This document shows positions 43,338 to 51,609 of a stretch of 64,000 bases of DNA, in pieces (within the stretch, counting starts at the first letter, position 1; each line of letters opens with the position of its first letter). Both the position numbers and the translations under genes were made by a program. The stretch spans positions 62,001 through 126,000 of the forward strand of contig DIXJ01000009.1 in NCBI GenBank assembly GCA_002436015.1, written 5' to 3'. This DNA comes from Synergistaceae bacterium UBA6083 (GTDB taxonomy: Bacteria > Synergistota > Synergistia > Synergistales > 79-D21). The notes under the pieces were generated by a model. That model did no database searches. It saw nothing but the letters and a program-made list of their open reading frames with translations, and was not told the DNA's origin.

Positions 43338-44377
43338 TCAGTGCCTTCGAGGAGGCTCATCTGTCTGGCATAACCCACCGGGGCTGAAAGGCCCAGGTAT
43401 TCGAAGGCCGTCGGAGTCGCCCGCCTTCCCCGCGGAGTTCTTTCAATCAATCCCTTGCGGATCAGGAAGGGTTCGTAGATGTCCTCGACGGTTTGTTGTT
43501 CCTCGTTCAGCGCCGCAGCCAGGGTCGCAAGTCCCACGGGTCCTCCGGCGAAGAGCTCTATGAGGGCTCGCAGCAGTTTCCTGTCTCCTTCGTCCAATCC
43601 TGAATGGTCGATTGAAAGCATCTCCAGGGCGCTTTTTGCCAGCGAAGCGTCGATAAGGGGGCGATTGCTGACGGCGGCGACGTCGCGCACCCGTTTCAGC
43701 AAGCGGATGGCCACCCGGGGAGTCCCCCTGGACCGGAGTGCGATTTCCATGGCCGCAGCCGGATTGACCTCGATTTTCATCACGCATGCTCCCCGCCGAA
43801 CGATCTCCGAAAGTTCCTCCGGGTTGTAGAGGTCGAGCTGCTCCACGATGCCGAAGCGGGCGCGCAGGGGGGAAGTGAGAAGCCCCAGGCGCGTCGTTGC
43901 CCCTATCAGCGTGAAGGGAGGGAGGCTAAGCCGGATGCTTCTGGCGAAAGGTCCCTTTCCGACAACGATATCAAGGGAATAGTCCTCCATGGAAGGGTAG
44001 AGAATTTCCTCCACGTTCGGTGAAAGACGGTGGATTTCATCGATGAAAAGCACGTCACCCGGTTGCAGGTTCGAAAGAAGGGCTGCCAGGTCTCCTGCCC
44101 TTTCCAGGGCGGGTCCGGTGGTCACCTTCAGGTTCCCGGACATTTCATTCGCGATGATTCCCGCCAGAGTGGTTTTACCAAGTCCCGGCGGGCCGAAAAA
44201 AAGGAGGTGGTCGAGGGGTTCCTTCCGCATGCGGGCAGCATCAATGTAAATCCGTAACTTCTCTCTCAGTGGTTTTTGGCCGATAAACTCATCCAGCCTC
44301 TGTGGCCTGAGTGAAAGGTTGTCCACTTCCCCTGCGATCCTTGGTGGTTCGACAATGCGGTTAGGTTCCGGGTTCAT
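43334..44377 (-). CDS. ruvB: Holliday junction branch migration ATPase RuvB
   Basis: Motor of the RuvAB complex. The 347 aa product has RPQRLDEFIGQ, Walker A GPPGLGKTTLA near residue 62, Walker B LFIDEIHRLSP, sensor GATTRLGLLTSPLR and the C-terminal winged helix with PRGRRATPTAFEYLG. It overlaps ruvA by 4 bp and DUF2905 by 4 bp. Confidence 0.98.
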   Translation of the reverse strand: MNPEPNRIVEPPRIAGEVDNLSLRPQRLDEFIGQKPLREKLRIYIDAARMRKEPLDHLLFFGPPGLGKTTLAGIIANEMSGNLKVTTGPALERAGDLAALLSNLQPGDVLFIDEIHRLSPNVEEILYPSMEDYSLDIVVGKGPFARSIRLSLPPFTLIGATTRLGLLTSPLRARFGIVEQLDLYNPEELSEIVRRGACVMKIEVNPAAAMEIALRSRGTPRVAIRLLKRVRDVAAVSNRPLIDASLAKSALEMLSIDHSGLDEGDRKLLRALIELFAGGPVGLATLAAALNEEQQTVEDIYEPFLIRKGLIERTPRGRRATPTAFEYLGLSAPVGYARQMSLLEGTE

Positions 44378-44988
44378 CTCCGCTCACCCCTGATCCGGTT
44401 CAGCAGGCGCAAAGCAGATTCGAGGATCTCTTCCTCGCGGGCACTCTCACCCGCCTGGGCCATGGCCGCACGCACGGCGCCCGAGGCCTCCGGCCGCGAA
44501 AAACCCAGCCCGACCAGGGCGTCGAGGACCTCGTTCCCAGTTAGCGTGGGGTTCAACTCGATCCCTTCTCCAGAGAGCACAGGAAAATCCCGAGCGAGCC
44601 TTTCCCGAAGTTCAAAGCAAAGCCTTTCAGCGGTCTTGCGCCCTACCCCTGGTATTCGAGTGAGTGTCCCCATGTCCGAAGAAAGGATGGCTTTAACGAG
44701 AGCCCGGGGTGCCTCTGCCCTTAACAGGCTCATGGCCATGCGGCCGCCTACGCCCTTGACCGCGAGCAATTCAAGGAAAAGACGCCTTTCCTCATCATCG
44801 ACGAAACCGAAAAGCGAGATCCCGGATTCGTTCACCAGGAGGTAAGTCTGGATTCTGGCCATTTCCCCCTCAACGCAGGCTTCCGCCGCCCTTCGGCTGC
44901 AGTGGACTTCCAAGCCCAGGCCATTGACATCCAGCACCACCGTTTCGTCCTGAACCCGGAGAACCTGTCCGTATATGCTCCTCAGCAT
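44374..44988 (-). CDS. ruvA: Holliday junction DNA helicase subunit RuvA
   Basis: Tetramer that holds the four-way junction and loads RuvB. The 204 aa product has MLRSIYGQV at the start (OB domain), FLELLAVKGVGGRMAMSLL and RIPGVGRKTAERLCFEL (helix-hairpin-helix pair), and a C-terminal domain III with EVLDALVGLGFSRPEA. Start is the ATG that lies inside the last codons of ruvC (7-bp overlap). Overlaps ruvB by 4 bp. Confidence 0.97.
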   Translation of the reverse strand: MLRSIYGQVLRVQDETVVLDVNGLGLEVHCSRRAAEACVEGEMARIQTYLLVNESGISLFGFVDDEERRLFLELLAVKGVGGRMAMSLLRAEAPRALVKAILSSDMGTLTRIPGVGRKTAERLCFELRERLARDFPVLSGEGIELNPTLTGNEVLDALVGLGFSRPEASGAVRAAMAQAGESAREEEILESALRLLNRIRGERR

Positions 44989-45515
44989 GAGCGTCGTCCC
45001 TCCAGGGCTAGGATTCGGGATTCCGTGGCATTCATCGCAAGGCCTGTCAGCGCAATGGCCAAAGCATCCGCGACATCGTCGGGCCTTGGCGGCACAGGCA
45101 GGCGAAGAATCTCGGAAACCATTCGCTGGACCTGGTTCTTGGTCGCGGTGCCGCTTCCGGCGATGGCCATCTTGACCTCGGCAGGCTTGGGCTGGAACAG
45201 TGGAAGAGCATTTTGCGCCGCCAGTAGAAGAACGACCCCACGAGCCTGCCAGACAGCTTCCGCGGTCGTCGTGTTCCTTCCGAAAAAAAGCCGTTCGACG
45301 GCAATGATATCGGGTTCGAGGCGACCGATGATTTCCCGGAGGGAAGAATAAAGGACCAGGAGTCGTTTCGGCAACTCTTCCCCCGGGCGTGTCTCTACGC
45401 AACCATAATCAACGGGACTCAGGGTGTTCCCCGCTTGGCGGACCAGGGCAAACCCCAGCCTTCCGATCCCGGGGTCGATCCCGAGGCAGCGGGTAACCCC
45501 GCACTCAGCCGGCAA
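44982..45515 (-). CDS. ruvC: Holliday junction resolvase RuvC
   Basis: Mg-dependent endonuclease that resolves Holliday junctions. The 177 aa product has LGIDPGIGRLGF (first catalytic Asp), IAVERLFFGRNTTTA (Glu), and the C-terminal DDVADALAIALTG (two Asp). The only plausible in-frame start is TTG 45515, which overlaps the yebC end by 11 bp; GGAGG is just 3 bp upstream, so the start is somewhat uncertain. Confidence 0.95.
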   Translation of the reverse strand: MPAECGVTRCLGIDPGIGRLGFALVRQAGNTLSPVDYGCVETRPGEELPKRLLVLYSSLREIIGRLEPDIIAVERLFFGRNTTTAEAVWQARGVVLLLAAQNALPLFQPKPAEVKMAIAGSGTATKNQVQRMVSEILRLPVPPRPDDVADALAIALTGLAMNATESRILALEGRRSC

Positions 45516-46260
45516 TGGCCTCCATCACCTCATCGGGGATGTCGAAATTGCCGTAGACGTTCTGGACGTCGTCATGGTCTTCGAGGATTTCCACCAGGCG
45601 AAGGACCCGGGCGGCATCCTCCTTCTTCGCGATTTCAACGGAGTTCTTGGGCACCATGCTCAATTCCGTGCCCCCCACGGCGTATCCCTTGGACTTGAGG
45701 GCTTCTTTCACTTCTGAAAGAACCGAAGGGTCGCAATAGACCGTGTAGCCGTCTTCCCCATCCTGGACAAGATCATCTGCGCCTCCTTCGATGGTGGCTT
45801 CCATCAGTTTTTCCTCATCAAGGTTCTTGCCCGTGACGCTGAGGACTCCCCGCCTTTCGAACATCCAACCCACCGATCCGGCTTCTCCCATGTTGCCGCC
45901 GTTCCTGGAAAAGAGCGAGCGCATATCGGCACTGGTGCGGTTCCGGTTATCGGTTAGCGTCTCAACCAGAATGGCGACTCCGGCTGGGCCGAACCCTTCG
46001 TACGTGATCTCTTCGTAGGTGGCTCCCTCGATCTCGCCCGTTCCGCGCTTGATGGCGCGGTCAATGTTATCCATGGGCATGTTGTATTCTCGAGCCTTGT
46101 CGATAGCGGTCTTCAGGCGGAAATTGGCATTCGGGTCTCCCCCGCCTTCGCGGGCGGCCACGATGATGAACTTGGCAAGCTTCTGGAATACCGCACCCTT
46201 CTTGGCGTCCTGTGCCCCCTTGCGATGCTTGATGTTTGCCCACTTTGAATGTCCTGACAT
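45505..46260 (-). CDS. yebC: YebC/PmpR-family regulator (TACO1 family)
   Basis: YebC-family proteins act as DNA-binding regulators and, in recent work on relatives, as translation factors at proline-rich stretches. The 251 aa product has MSGHSKWANIKHRKGAQDAKKG at the N-terminus, the core FGPAGVAILVETLTDNRNRT and RNGGNMGEAGSVGWMF. The gene precedes ruvC, a very common arrangement. It follows nadE by 17 bp. Confidence 0.95.
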   Translation of the reverse strand: MSGHSKWANIKHRKGAQDAKKGAVFQKLAKFIIVAAREGGGDPNANFRLKTAIDKAREYNMPMDNIDRAIKRGTGEIEGATYEEITYEGFGPAGVAILVETLTDNRNRTSADMRSLFSRNGGNMGEAGSVGWMFERRGVLSVTGKNLDEEKLMEATIEGGADDLVQDGEDGYTVYCDPSVLSEVKEALKSKGYAVGGTELSMVPKNSVEIAKKEDAARVLRLVEILEDHDDVQNVYGNFDIPDEVMEAIAG

Positions 46261-46277
46261 TGACGATCACCTCTTCA

Positions 46278-47033
46278 TCATGCTTGTTTCGTTTCGCCTA
46301 TCCGGCAAAGGGGAGGCATGTTTCTCTTGTGTTCGGAACGGGCTCGGGAGCGCTCCACGAAATCCCGCACCTTTTCATGACCTTCACCCCGTGCCAGGTA
46401 ACGGTCGAGTTCATCATAAGCGACGCCCATTTCGCCTTCGTCAGTCTGTCCTTGCCAAAGGCCCGCCGAGGGGGGTTTATCGATAACGGGCGCAGGGACA
46501 CCCAAAAGGCTTGCCAGCTGCCGCACTTCTCCCTTGAGCAGATCCCCGAGGGGAAGGAGGTCGACGCCTGAATCGCCGTACTTTGTGAAGTAACCTACGG
46601 TAAGCTCGACCCGGTTCCCGGTCCCACAAACAAGGAGATTCCTCTCCTGGGCGAGGTAATAGAGAGTGATCATCCGAAGTCGCGGCTTCAGGTTGGCAGT
46701 GGCAAGTTTTGCCCCTTCGCTTCCAGCGGCGGGCAAGGCCGACAGGAGGGTATCATAGGTGTCTGTCAGGTCGACGACAAGAAGTGGAAGTTCGAAATGA
46801 CGGGCAACCAGTTCCGCATGAAGACGGTCTTCAGGGTGACTGTGGCAGGGCATGATGGCAGCCATCATGCGGTCCCCACAAACTCTTTTCAGGATTGCCG
46901 CAACGACGGCAGAGTCGATTCCTCCGCTAAGGCCGACGATCCCGCCCTTCTCGCCCGCGGCGCGAAGTTTTTCCCCAAGCCAGTTTTCGATCGAGTTGAG
47001 AAGGATAGATGGGTTCCGGTAAAGGGTGGACAT
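46278..47033 (-). CDS. nadE: NH3-dependent NAD+ synthetase
   Basis: Amidates nicotinate adenine dinucleotide with ammonia and ATP. The 251 aa protein has the PP-loop GLSGGIDSAVVAAI near residue 35, GTGNRVELTVGYFTKYGD and KPPSAGLWQGQTDEGEMG. There is no N-terminal glutaminase domain, so it relies on free ammonia, which fits an amino-acid-fermenting cell. It appears to lead the nadE-yebC-ruvCAB-DUF2905-spoIID-queA series from the promoter at 47073. Confidence 0.97.
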   Translation of the reverse strand: MSTLYRNPSILLNSIENWLGEKLRAAGEKGGIVGLSGGIDSAVVAAILKRVCGDRMMAAIMPCHSHPEDRLHAELVARHFELPLLVVDLTDTYDTLLSALPAAGSEGAKLATANLKPRLRMITLYYLAQERNLLVCGTGNRVELTVGYFTKYGDSGVDLLPLGDLLKGEVRQLASLLGVPAPVIDKPPSAGLWQGQTDEGEMGVAYDELDRYLARGEGHEKVRDFVERSRARSEHKRNMPPLCRIGETKQA

Positions 47034-47072
47034 CTGTCATGTCTCCTGACGCAAAAGGTTAAAGGCAGAAAT

Positions 47073-47081
47073 ATTCTAGCA
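47073..47081 (-). promoter_or_regulatory. Candidate extended -10 promoter of nadE
   Basis: TGCTAGAAT on the minus strand: a TGn extension plus a five-of-six -10. No good -35 was seen. About 40 bp upstream of nadE, within a 100-bp gap (47034-47133) that otherwise holds only a weak GGGA/TCCC hairpin near the nitrilase stop. Confidence 0.45.
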
Positions 47082-47133
47082 TATCGATCCCGGCGGTTCC
47101 GGCTTTAAAGACAGGGACTCTTCCCGTTGCCGT

Positions 47134-47931
47134 TCAGATCGCGGAAACGATGGAATAGAGGCTACGCCTGCGACTTTCAAGAACTGGGAACGACTTGCGG
47201 ACCCGCTCGACTTCCAGGGGGTCGATTTCGACAAGAAGGGTTTCATCGCCTGCACTTGCTTCCGCCATGATGGTTCCGTCCGGGGCAATTACCATCGAGT
47301 GCCCGCCGAAAAGCATTTCTCCCGACAAGCCGCTTCGATTGCACGCAATGACAAATACCTGGTTTTCGATCGCCCTGGCCTGCAACAGGGTTCTCCAGTG
47401 CCCGATCCGGCTTTCTGGCCAGGCTGCAGGGATAAGGAGGATTCGGGCTCCGGCCAGGGCAATTCCCCGGATATATTCCGGGAAGCGGATGTCGTAGCAG
47501 ATCGCGTTTCCGCAGACGAGACCCTTCCAAAGGAAAAGGGAGGCCCCGTCTCCAGGCTTGAAAAAAGAATTTTCATTCATCATCGGGATCAGGTGAGCCT
47601 TATCGTAGAAGGAGACGATCGTTCCGTCTTCCCCGACGAAGAAGGCCCGATTCATCAGGTGTTTCCCTTCGGTCCACGGCAGGCTGCCGCAGTGGACGGC
47701 ACAAAGGTGTTCCCTCGACCAGGCCGAGAGGCGCTCCAGGATGGAAGGGCTGTCCTTGCCCTTCCCTGGGAGGGTTTCATCAAAGCGGGAAACTGTCCAG
47801 AGTTCTGGTAAGATGACGAGGGAGACTTCTTCAGGCAGGTTCCGAAGCCTGGTTTCGACTTGCAACGCCAGCTCCCGGGGCGAGTCGGAGGAACTATTCA
47901 TCTGGATAATCGCAACATGTACAGGGGGCAT
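47134..47931 (-). CDS. Carbon-nitrogen hydrolase (nitrilase superfamily)
   Basis: Nitrilase-fold amidase; substrate not assignable. The 265 aa protein has the Glu-Lys-Cys triad: LPELW (Glu near residue 43), DKAHLIP (Lys near 112) and NAICYDIRFPE (Cys near 147), followed by a second Glu after the helix. It resembles the omega-amidase/YafV-like branch (ICYDIRFPE). ATG 47931 is preferred over GTG 47940 because GGGAGAG then lies 8 bp upstream. It is divergent from nikR with 42 bp between start codons. A role in deaminating omega-amides of amino acids would fit the host metabolism, but is inference. Confidence 0.88.
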   Translation of the reverse strand: MPPVHVAIIQMNSSSDSPRELALQVETRLRNLPEEVSLVILPELWTVSRFDETLPGKGKDSPSILERLSAWSREHLCAVHCGSLPWTEGKHLMNRAFFVGEDGTIVSFYDKAHLIPMMNENSFFKPGDGASLFLWKGLVCGNAICYDIRFPEYIRGIALAGARILLIPAAWPESRIGHWRTLLQARAIENQVFVIACNRSGLSGEMLFGGHSMVIAPDGTIMAEASAGDETLLVEIDPLEVERVRKSFPVLESRRRSLYSIVSAI

Positions 47932-47973
47932 TCCTAACACTCTCCCTTCCTGGGCAACGGAGGTGCACTCGTT

Positions 47974-48381
47974 ATGGAAGAAATGGTCCGTTTCAGCGTT
48001 TCAATGCCGGAAGACCTGGCGAGGGAATTTGACCGGTGGGTAGACGAAAAAAAGATGAAAAACCGTTCCGACGCCCTCAGGCAGATTATCCGGAGTTACA
48101 TTGGGCAGGCCATGTGGGAGATCCAGGAGGGGGAAGCGTACGGGACCTTTACTTTCTCCTACGATCACCACAGCAGGGATGCCAGCCGGGAGATCATGCG
48201 CCTCCAGCATGACTTTGGCGAATCCATTGTCTGTACGACTCATGTTCATATCGACCATGATACCTGCATGGAGGTCGTCCTGCTACGTGGCGCGACCCGG
48301 GAAATCCATCGTTTCGTTGAGGCGGCCTCTTCCCTCGGCTGTATCCGGGTGGGAGTCCCCAGCCTGCTTCCTCCCATCTGA
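47974..48381 (+). CDS. nikR: Nickel-responsive regulator NikR
   Basis: NikR is a nickel-sensing repressor with an N-terminal ribbon-helix-helix and a C-terminal ACT-like nickel domain. The 135 aa protein has RFSVSMPEDLAREFDRWV and NRSDALRQIIRSYI (RHH), then the nickel ligands in the THVHIDHDTCMEVV segment, where the two His and the Cys of the canonical site are present, plus a preceding His cluster. GGAGGTG lies 8 bp before the ATG. No nickel transporter or nickel enzyme gene is in the window, and I saw no long dyad operator in the 42-bp divergent gap, so targets are elsewhere. Confidence 0.94.
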   Translation: MEEMVRFSVSMPEDLAREFDRWVDEKKMKNRSDALRQIIRSYIGQAMWEIQEGEAYGTFTFSYDHHSRDASREIMRLQHDFGESIVCTTHVHIDHDTCMEVVLLRGATREIHRFVEAASSLGCIRVGVPSLLPPI

Positions 48382-48408
48382 GGTCAAACAGGCCAGCTTT
48401 CCGGAAAA

Positions 48409-48443
48409 AAAGGGGGGGCCGCCTCAAAGGCGGCCCCCCCTTT
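48409..48443. terminator. Bidirectional terminator between nikR and argF
   Basis: A 15-bp GC-rich stem (arms AAAGGGGGGGCCGCC and complement) with a 5-nt loop. On the minus strand it is followed by seven T, so it strongly ends argF; on the plus strand the tail is only TTT, weaker for nikR. The genes converge. Confidence 0.9.
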
Positions 48444-48452
48444 GGTAATGAG

Positions 48453-49397
48453 CTAATTTCCCAGTGTTGCGACCATAACCGCCTTGATGGTGTGGAGGCG
48501 GTTTTCGGCCTCATCAAAGACCTTCGAGTTCCTTGATTCAAATACTTCCTCGGTGACTTCCTTACCCTTTACCGCCGGGAGGCAGTGGAGAAAGATTGTT
48601 TCTTTCTTTCCCGTAGCGGCTATAAGCCTCGCGTTGACCTGGTAGGGGGAAAGAAGAGCGACTCGCTCAGCCATCTTGTCTTCCTCGCCCATTGAAGCCC
48701 AGACGTCGGTATAGATCGCATCGGCGTCCTTGACGGCAGCGATGGCATCTTCCATGAACTCGATCGTCGATCCGGTTTCCTTGGCAATTGCCTTGCTGCT
48801 TTCAACGAGTTCTGATTCCGGCCATAGTGACCGTGGGGCGGCAATAACGAAGTGGAGACCCATCTTTGCAGAGCCGATCATCAGGGAGTTGGCCATGTTG
48901 TTGCGGCCGTCTCCACAGTAGACGAGGCGAATTCCCTTGAGCCTGCCGAAGTTTTCCTGGATCGTAAGGAAATCGGCGAGGATCTGGGTCGGGTGGTAGG
49001 TGTCCGTCAAGCCGTTCCAGACCGGGATGCCGCTGTAACAAGCCAACTCTTCGACGACGCTCTGCTTGAAGCCCCGGAATTCAATCCCGTCGAACATGCG
49101 GCCAAGGACCCGTGCCGTGTCCTTCACGTCTTCCTTGTGGCCGAGCTGGATATCGTTCTTGCCCAGGTATTCCGGATGGGCTCCTTCATCGATGCAAGCA
49201 ACGGTAAAGGCGCACCGGGTCCGGGTGGAAGGCTTCTCAAAAATCAGGGCGATGTTCTTGCCAGCAAGCAGGTTTCCCTTGATTCCCATTCGCTTCTTGG
49301 TTTTCAGGTCTGCAGAAAGCTGCAGGAGATATCCGATCTCCTCCGAGGTGAAATCCCTGAGTGTCAGGAAACTGCGTCCCTTCAGGTTGATTGGCAT
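48453..49397 (-). CDS. argF: Ornithine carbamoyltransferase
   Basis: Interconverts ornithine plus carbamoyl phosphate and citrulline. The 314 aa protein has the carbamoyl-phosphate motif FEKPSTRTRCAF, the FRGFKQS segment, the ornithine loop with HCLPA and the C-terminal NRLHTIKAVMVATL. It follows arcA by 42 bp, so it probably works as the catabolic enzyme of the arginine deiminase pathway (arcB), although biosynthetic use cannot be excluded. No carbamate kinase gene is in the window. AAGGAGGAG precedes the ATG. Confidence 0.96.
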   Translation of the reverse strand: MPINLKGRSFLTLRDFTSEEIGYLLQLSADLKTKKRMGIKGNLLAGKNIALIFEKPSTRTRCAFTVACIDEGAHPEYLGKNDIQLGHKEDVKDTARVLGRMFDGIEFRGFKQSVVEELACYSGIPVWNGLTDTYHPTQILADFLTIQENFGRLKGIRLVYCGDGRNNMANSLMIGSAKMGLHFVIAAPRSLWPESELVESSKAIAKETGSTIEFMEDAIAAVKDADAIYTDVWASMGEEDKMAERVALLSPYQVNARLIAATGKKETIFLHCLPAVKGKEVTEEVFESRNSKVFDEAENRLHTIKAVMVATLGN

Positions 49398-49439
49398 TTT
49401 CCGTTTCCTCCTCCTAACAAATATGGGTGTCTGTTGATT

Positions 49440-50681
49440 TTATGAACGCGGTTCCCGCTCGAGCGGCATGCTCATGCAACGGGGACCACCTCTTCCCCTG
49501 CCGAGCTCGGCCCCCCGTATTTCGTACACCTTGACCCCGTTTTCACGGAGAACCGTGTTGGAAACGACATTGCGCCGATAAGTTACCACAACTCCCGGGG
49601 CAATTGAAAACGTGTTGGTCCCGTCGTTCCATTGGTCCCTCGCAGCCATGACCGGGTCACCACCGCCGGTTTCGATAAGGCGTACCTGGTCGAGGTGAAG
49701 GGTCCGTTTCAATGTATCCACAAGGTTACGGCTTTCATCGATTCGGACAAGGTTTCCTTCTTCGTCGTATCCCAGTTCCCAGACACGGATGCGATCAGCC
49801 ACACCGGGGAAGATGGTGAAGGCATCCCAATCAACCATCGTGAACACCGTGTCCAGATGCATATAGGCGCGGTGTTTCGGAATATCGACAGCCAGTACCG
49901 TCCGGATCCCGGCTTCCTTTGCCAGCCTGCGGCCTACGATCTGGACCGAGCCTGCGGATGTCCTCTGGCTGATTCCGATGGCGACTGTGTCTTCCGAAAG
50001 CACGTGAAAATCACCGCCCTCGATGCAGTAGGGAAAAGAGTCAAGTTTCTCCTCGCCGAAGTAGATCTTCACGTCCTTGAAATAGGGGTGGTACTTGAAG
50101 ATGTAGCGGGCGTAAATCGGTTCGCGCTGTCGGGCGTCAAATGACATCACGCTAATGATGACCCCGTTTCGAACGAATGAATAAGGATCCCTCTGGAAGT
50201 AGAGGTTGGGCAAGGGGCGGATCAGGAGTTCGTGGTCGTCCAGGGTGTTCAGTACCAGGCTGTGGCAATTGCCGAGAAGTTTGTGGGCCTCTGCCTTTGT
50301 GATGCCGCCCGTCAGGATCTCCGCCAGTTCGGGAGAGGAGACTTCCATCATTTCCGACTTGAGGGCGCACGAAAGGGGATAATCCAGGGCTTCCCAGGCG
50401 AGGACCTCATCCAGGAGCATGGACCGGATTTCTTCCTCGCGCAGGACGTGAGCCAGGCAGTTCCGGAAATAAACAACCTCTACCCCGTTGTCCCTGAGGA
50501 GGTCCGCGTAAGCGTCATGTTCCTTCTGTGCTTCCTCGACCCATAGGATGTCGTCGAACAGGAGATCGTCCTTGTTGTCGATCGTCAGCCGTTCCAGTTC
50601 CTTTCCCGGCCTGTGGAGCATCACGCGCTTGAGGCGTCCCACTTCCGAAGACACGTTGAAGCCGTTTGTCCCGTTGCTCAT
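49440..50681 (-). CDS. arcA: Arginine deiminase
   Basis: Hydrolyses arginine to citrulline and ammonia. The 413 aa protein has VGRLKRVMLHRPGKELERL at the N-terminus region, LYFQRDPYSF, the EGGDFHVLSEDTVAIG motif (catalytic Glu), HLDTVFTMVDWDAF (catalytic His and Asp) and the C-terminal RGGPRCMSMPLERE with the nucleophilic Cys. AAGGAGGGG precedes the ATG. It is separated by 85 bp from speB and probably has its own promoter there. Confidence 0.97.
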   Translation of the reverse strand: MSNGTNGFNVSSEVGRLKRVMLHRPGKELERLTIDNKDDLLFDDILWVEEAQKEHDAYADLLRDNGVEVVYFRNCLAHVLREEEIRSMLLDEVLAWEALDYPLSCALKSEMMEVSSPELAEILTGGITKAEAHKLLGNCHSLVLNTLDDHELLIRPLPNLYFQRDPYSFVRNGVIISVMSFDARQREPIYARYIFKYHPYFKDVKIYFGEEKLDSFPYCIEGGDFHVLSEDTVAIGISQRTSAGSVQIVGRRLAKEAGIRTVLAVDIPKHRAYMHLDTVFTMVDWDAFTIFPGVADRIRVWELGYDEEGNLVRIDESRNLVDTLKRTLHLDQVRLIETGGGDPVMAARDQWNDGTNTFSIAPGVVVTYRRNVVSNTVLRENGVKVYEIRGAELGRGRGGPRCMSMPLEREPRS

Positions 50682-50766
50682 GGCCCCTCCTTAAAAATGA
50701 ACCAAAAAAAGCTTATGGTTCAGGATAAGACATTTATAGCACAAAGGGACCGTACACGAAAAGGGT
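50682..50766 (-). other. Gap between speB and arcA
   Basis: Contains on the minus strand a TATAAA (50738-50733) that could be an arcA -10 without a good -35, and a GAACCA/TGGTTC inverted repeat (50699-50704 and 50716-50721) around a T-rich loop. It could end speB transcription or regulate arcA. I found no match to an arginine repressor box. Confidence 0.35.
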
Positions 50767-51609
50767 CTACCTCCACTGGATCAGGGATTCCCTAACGCAT
50801 TTTGCAGCCAGGGCAGAGGTGACGTTGTTCACGTCGAGGTCAGGGGCGACCTCGACGAGGTCGAATCCCACAAGGTCGAGCCCTCGCATGCAGGTGATAG
50901 CCTCGAGCAGTTCCCGCGAAGAGATGCCTCCGGCTTCCGGTGTTCCTGTTCCGGGCGCTGCTGCAGGGTCAACGACGTCGATGTCGACCGATAGGTAGAT
51001 TGGGTGGGACTCGAGCTCTTTGATAGATTGTTCCAAGGGTTCCAGTACGTCGAAAAGGTGAAGGTTTGTATGTCCCCTCCCCCACTCCATTTCCTCTGCG
51101 CAGCCGGAGCGAATCCCGAATTGGTAGAGCCGGTGGGTTTGCTCCAGACAGGATTGGGCCACATGGCGCATGACCGAGGAATGGCTCAGGCTGCCGCCAC
51201 GCAGGCTTGTTCGCAGGTCCGCATGAGCATCGAAATGGACGACCCGGAGGTCGGGCCAGAAAGAAGCCGCGGCGCGTATCAGGGGAAGTGAAACAAGGTG
51301 TTCCCCGCCGAGGCCGGCAACTCGCCTGCCTCGGGCGAAAAAGCGTTTCGCAACGCTTTCAACCGTGTCAAGAGCCCGTAGGACATCTCCGTAGGGGAAG
51401 CTCAGGTCTTCCAGATCGTAAAAGGATACATCTGAAAGATCCAAGTCCTGGGCAGGGCTGTAGGTTTCAAGGTTGTGAGATTCGGCCCGGATTGATTCCG
51501 GGCCGAATCGGCTCCCTGACTTGCGTGAGACCGTGAAATCCATTGGGATTCCCAACAGGATCCACTTCGAGTCACCTAACCTCGGGGAACTGCCGATAAA
51601 GCGGGTCAC
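50767..51609 (-). CDS. speB: Agmatinase/arginase family hydrolase (SpeB)
   Basis: Ureohydrolase with a binuclear manganese site. The 280 aa protein has LGGEHLVSLP, HFDAHADLRTS and LSVDIDVVDPAAAPGTGTPE, which hold the His/Asp metal ligands. The context, behind an arginine decarboxylase and an aminopropyltransferase, favours agmatinase (agmatine to putrescine and urea) or hydrolysis of N1-aminopropylagmatine rather than arginase. GTG start overlaps the speE stop (GTGA). Confidence 0.9.
   Translation of the reverse strand: MTRFIGSSPRLGDSKWILLGIPMDFTVSRKSGSRFGPESIRAESHNLETYSPAQDLDLSDVSFYDLEDLSFPYGDVLRALDTVESVAKRFFARGRRVAGLGGEHLVSLPLIRAAASFWPDLRVVHFDAHADLRTSLRGGSLSHSSVMRHVAQSCLEQTHRLYQFGIRSGCAEEMEWGRGHTNLHLFDVLEPLEQSIKELESHPIYLSVDIDVVDPAAAPGTGTPEAGGISSRELLEAITCMRGLDLVGFDLVEVAPDLDVNNVTSALAAKCVRESLIQWR

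Noticed and set aside
48409..48443. Long G/C runs as a possible phase-variable tract
   Set aside because: The runs form the two arms of a perfect terminator hairpin outside any promoter or coding region.
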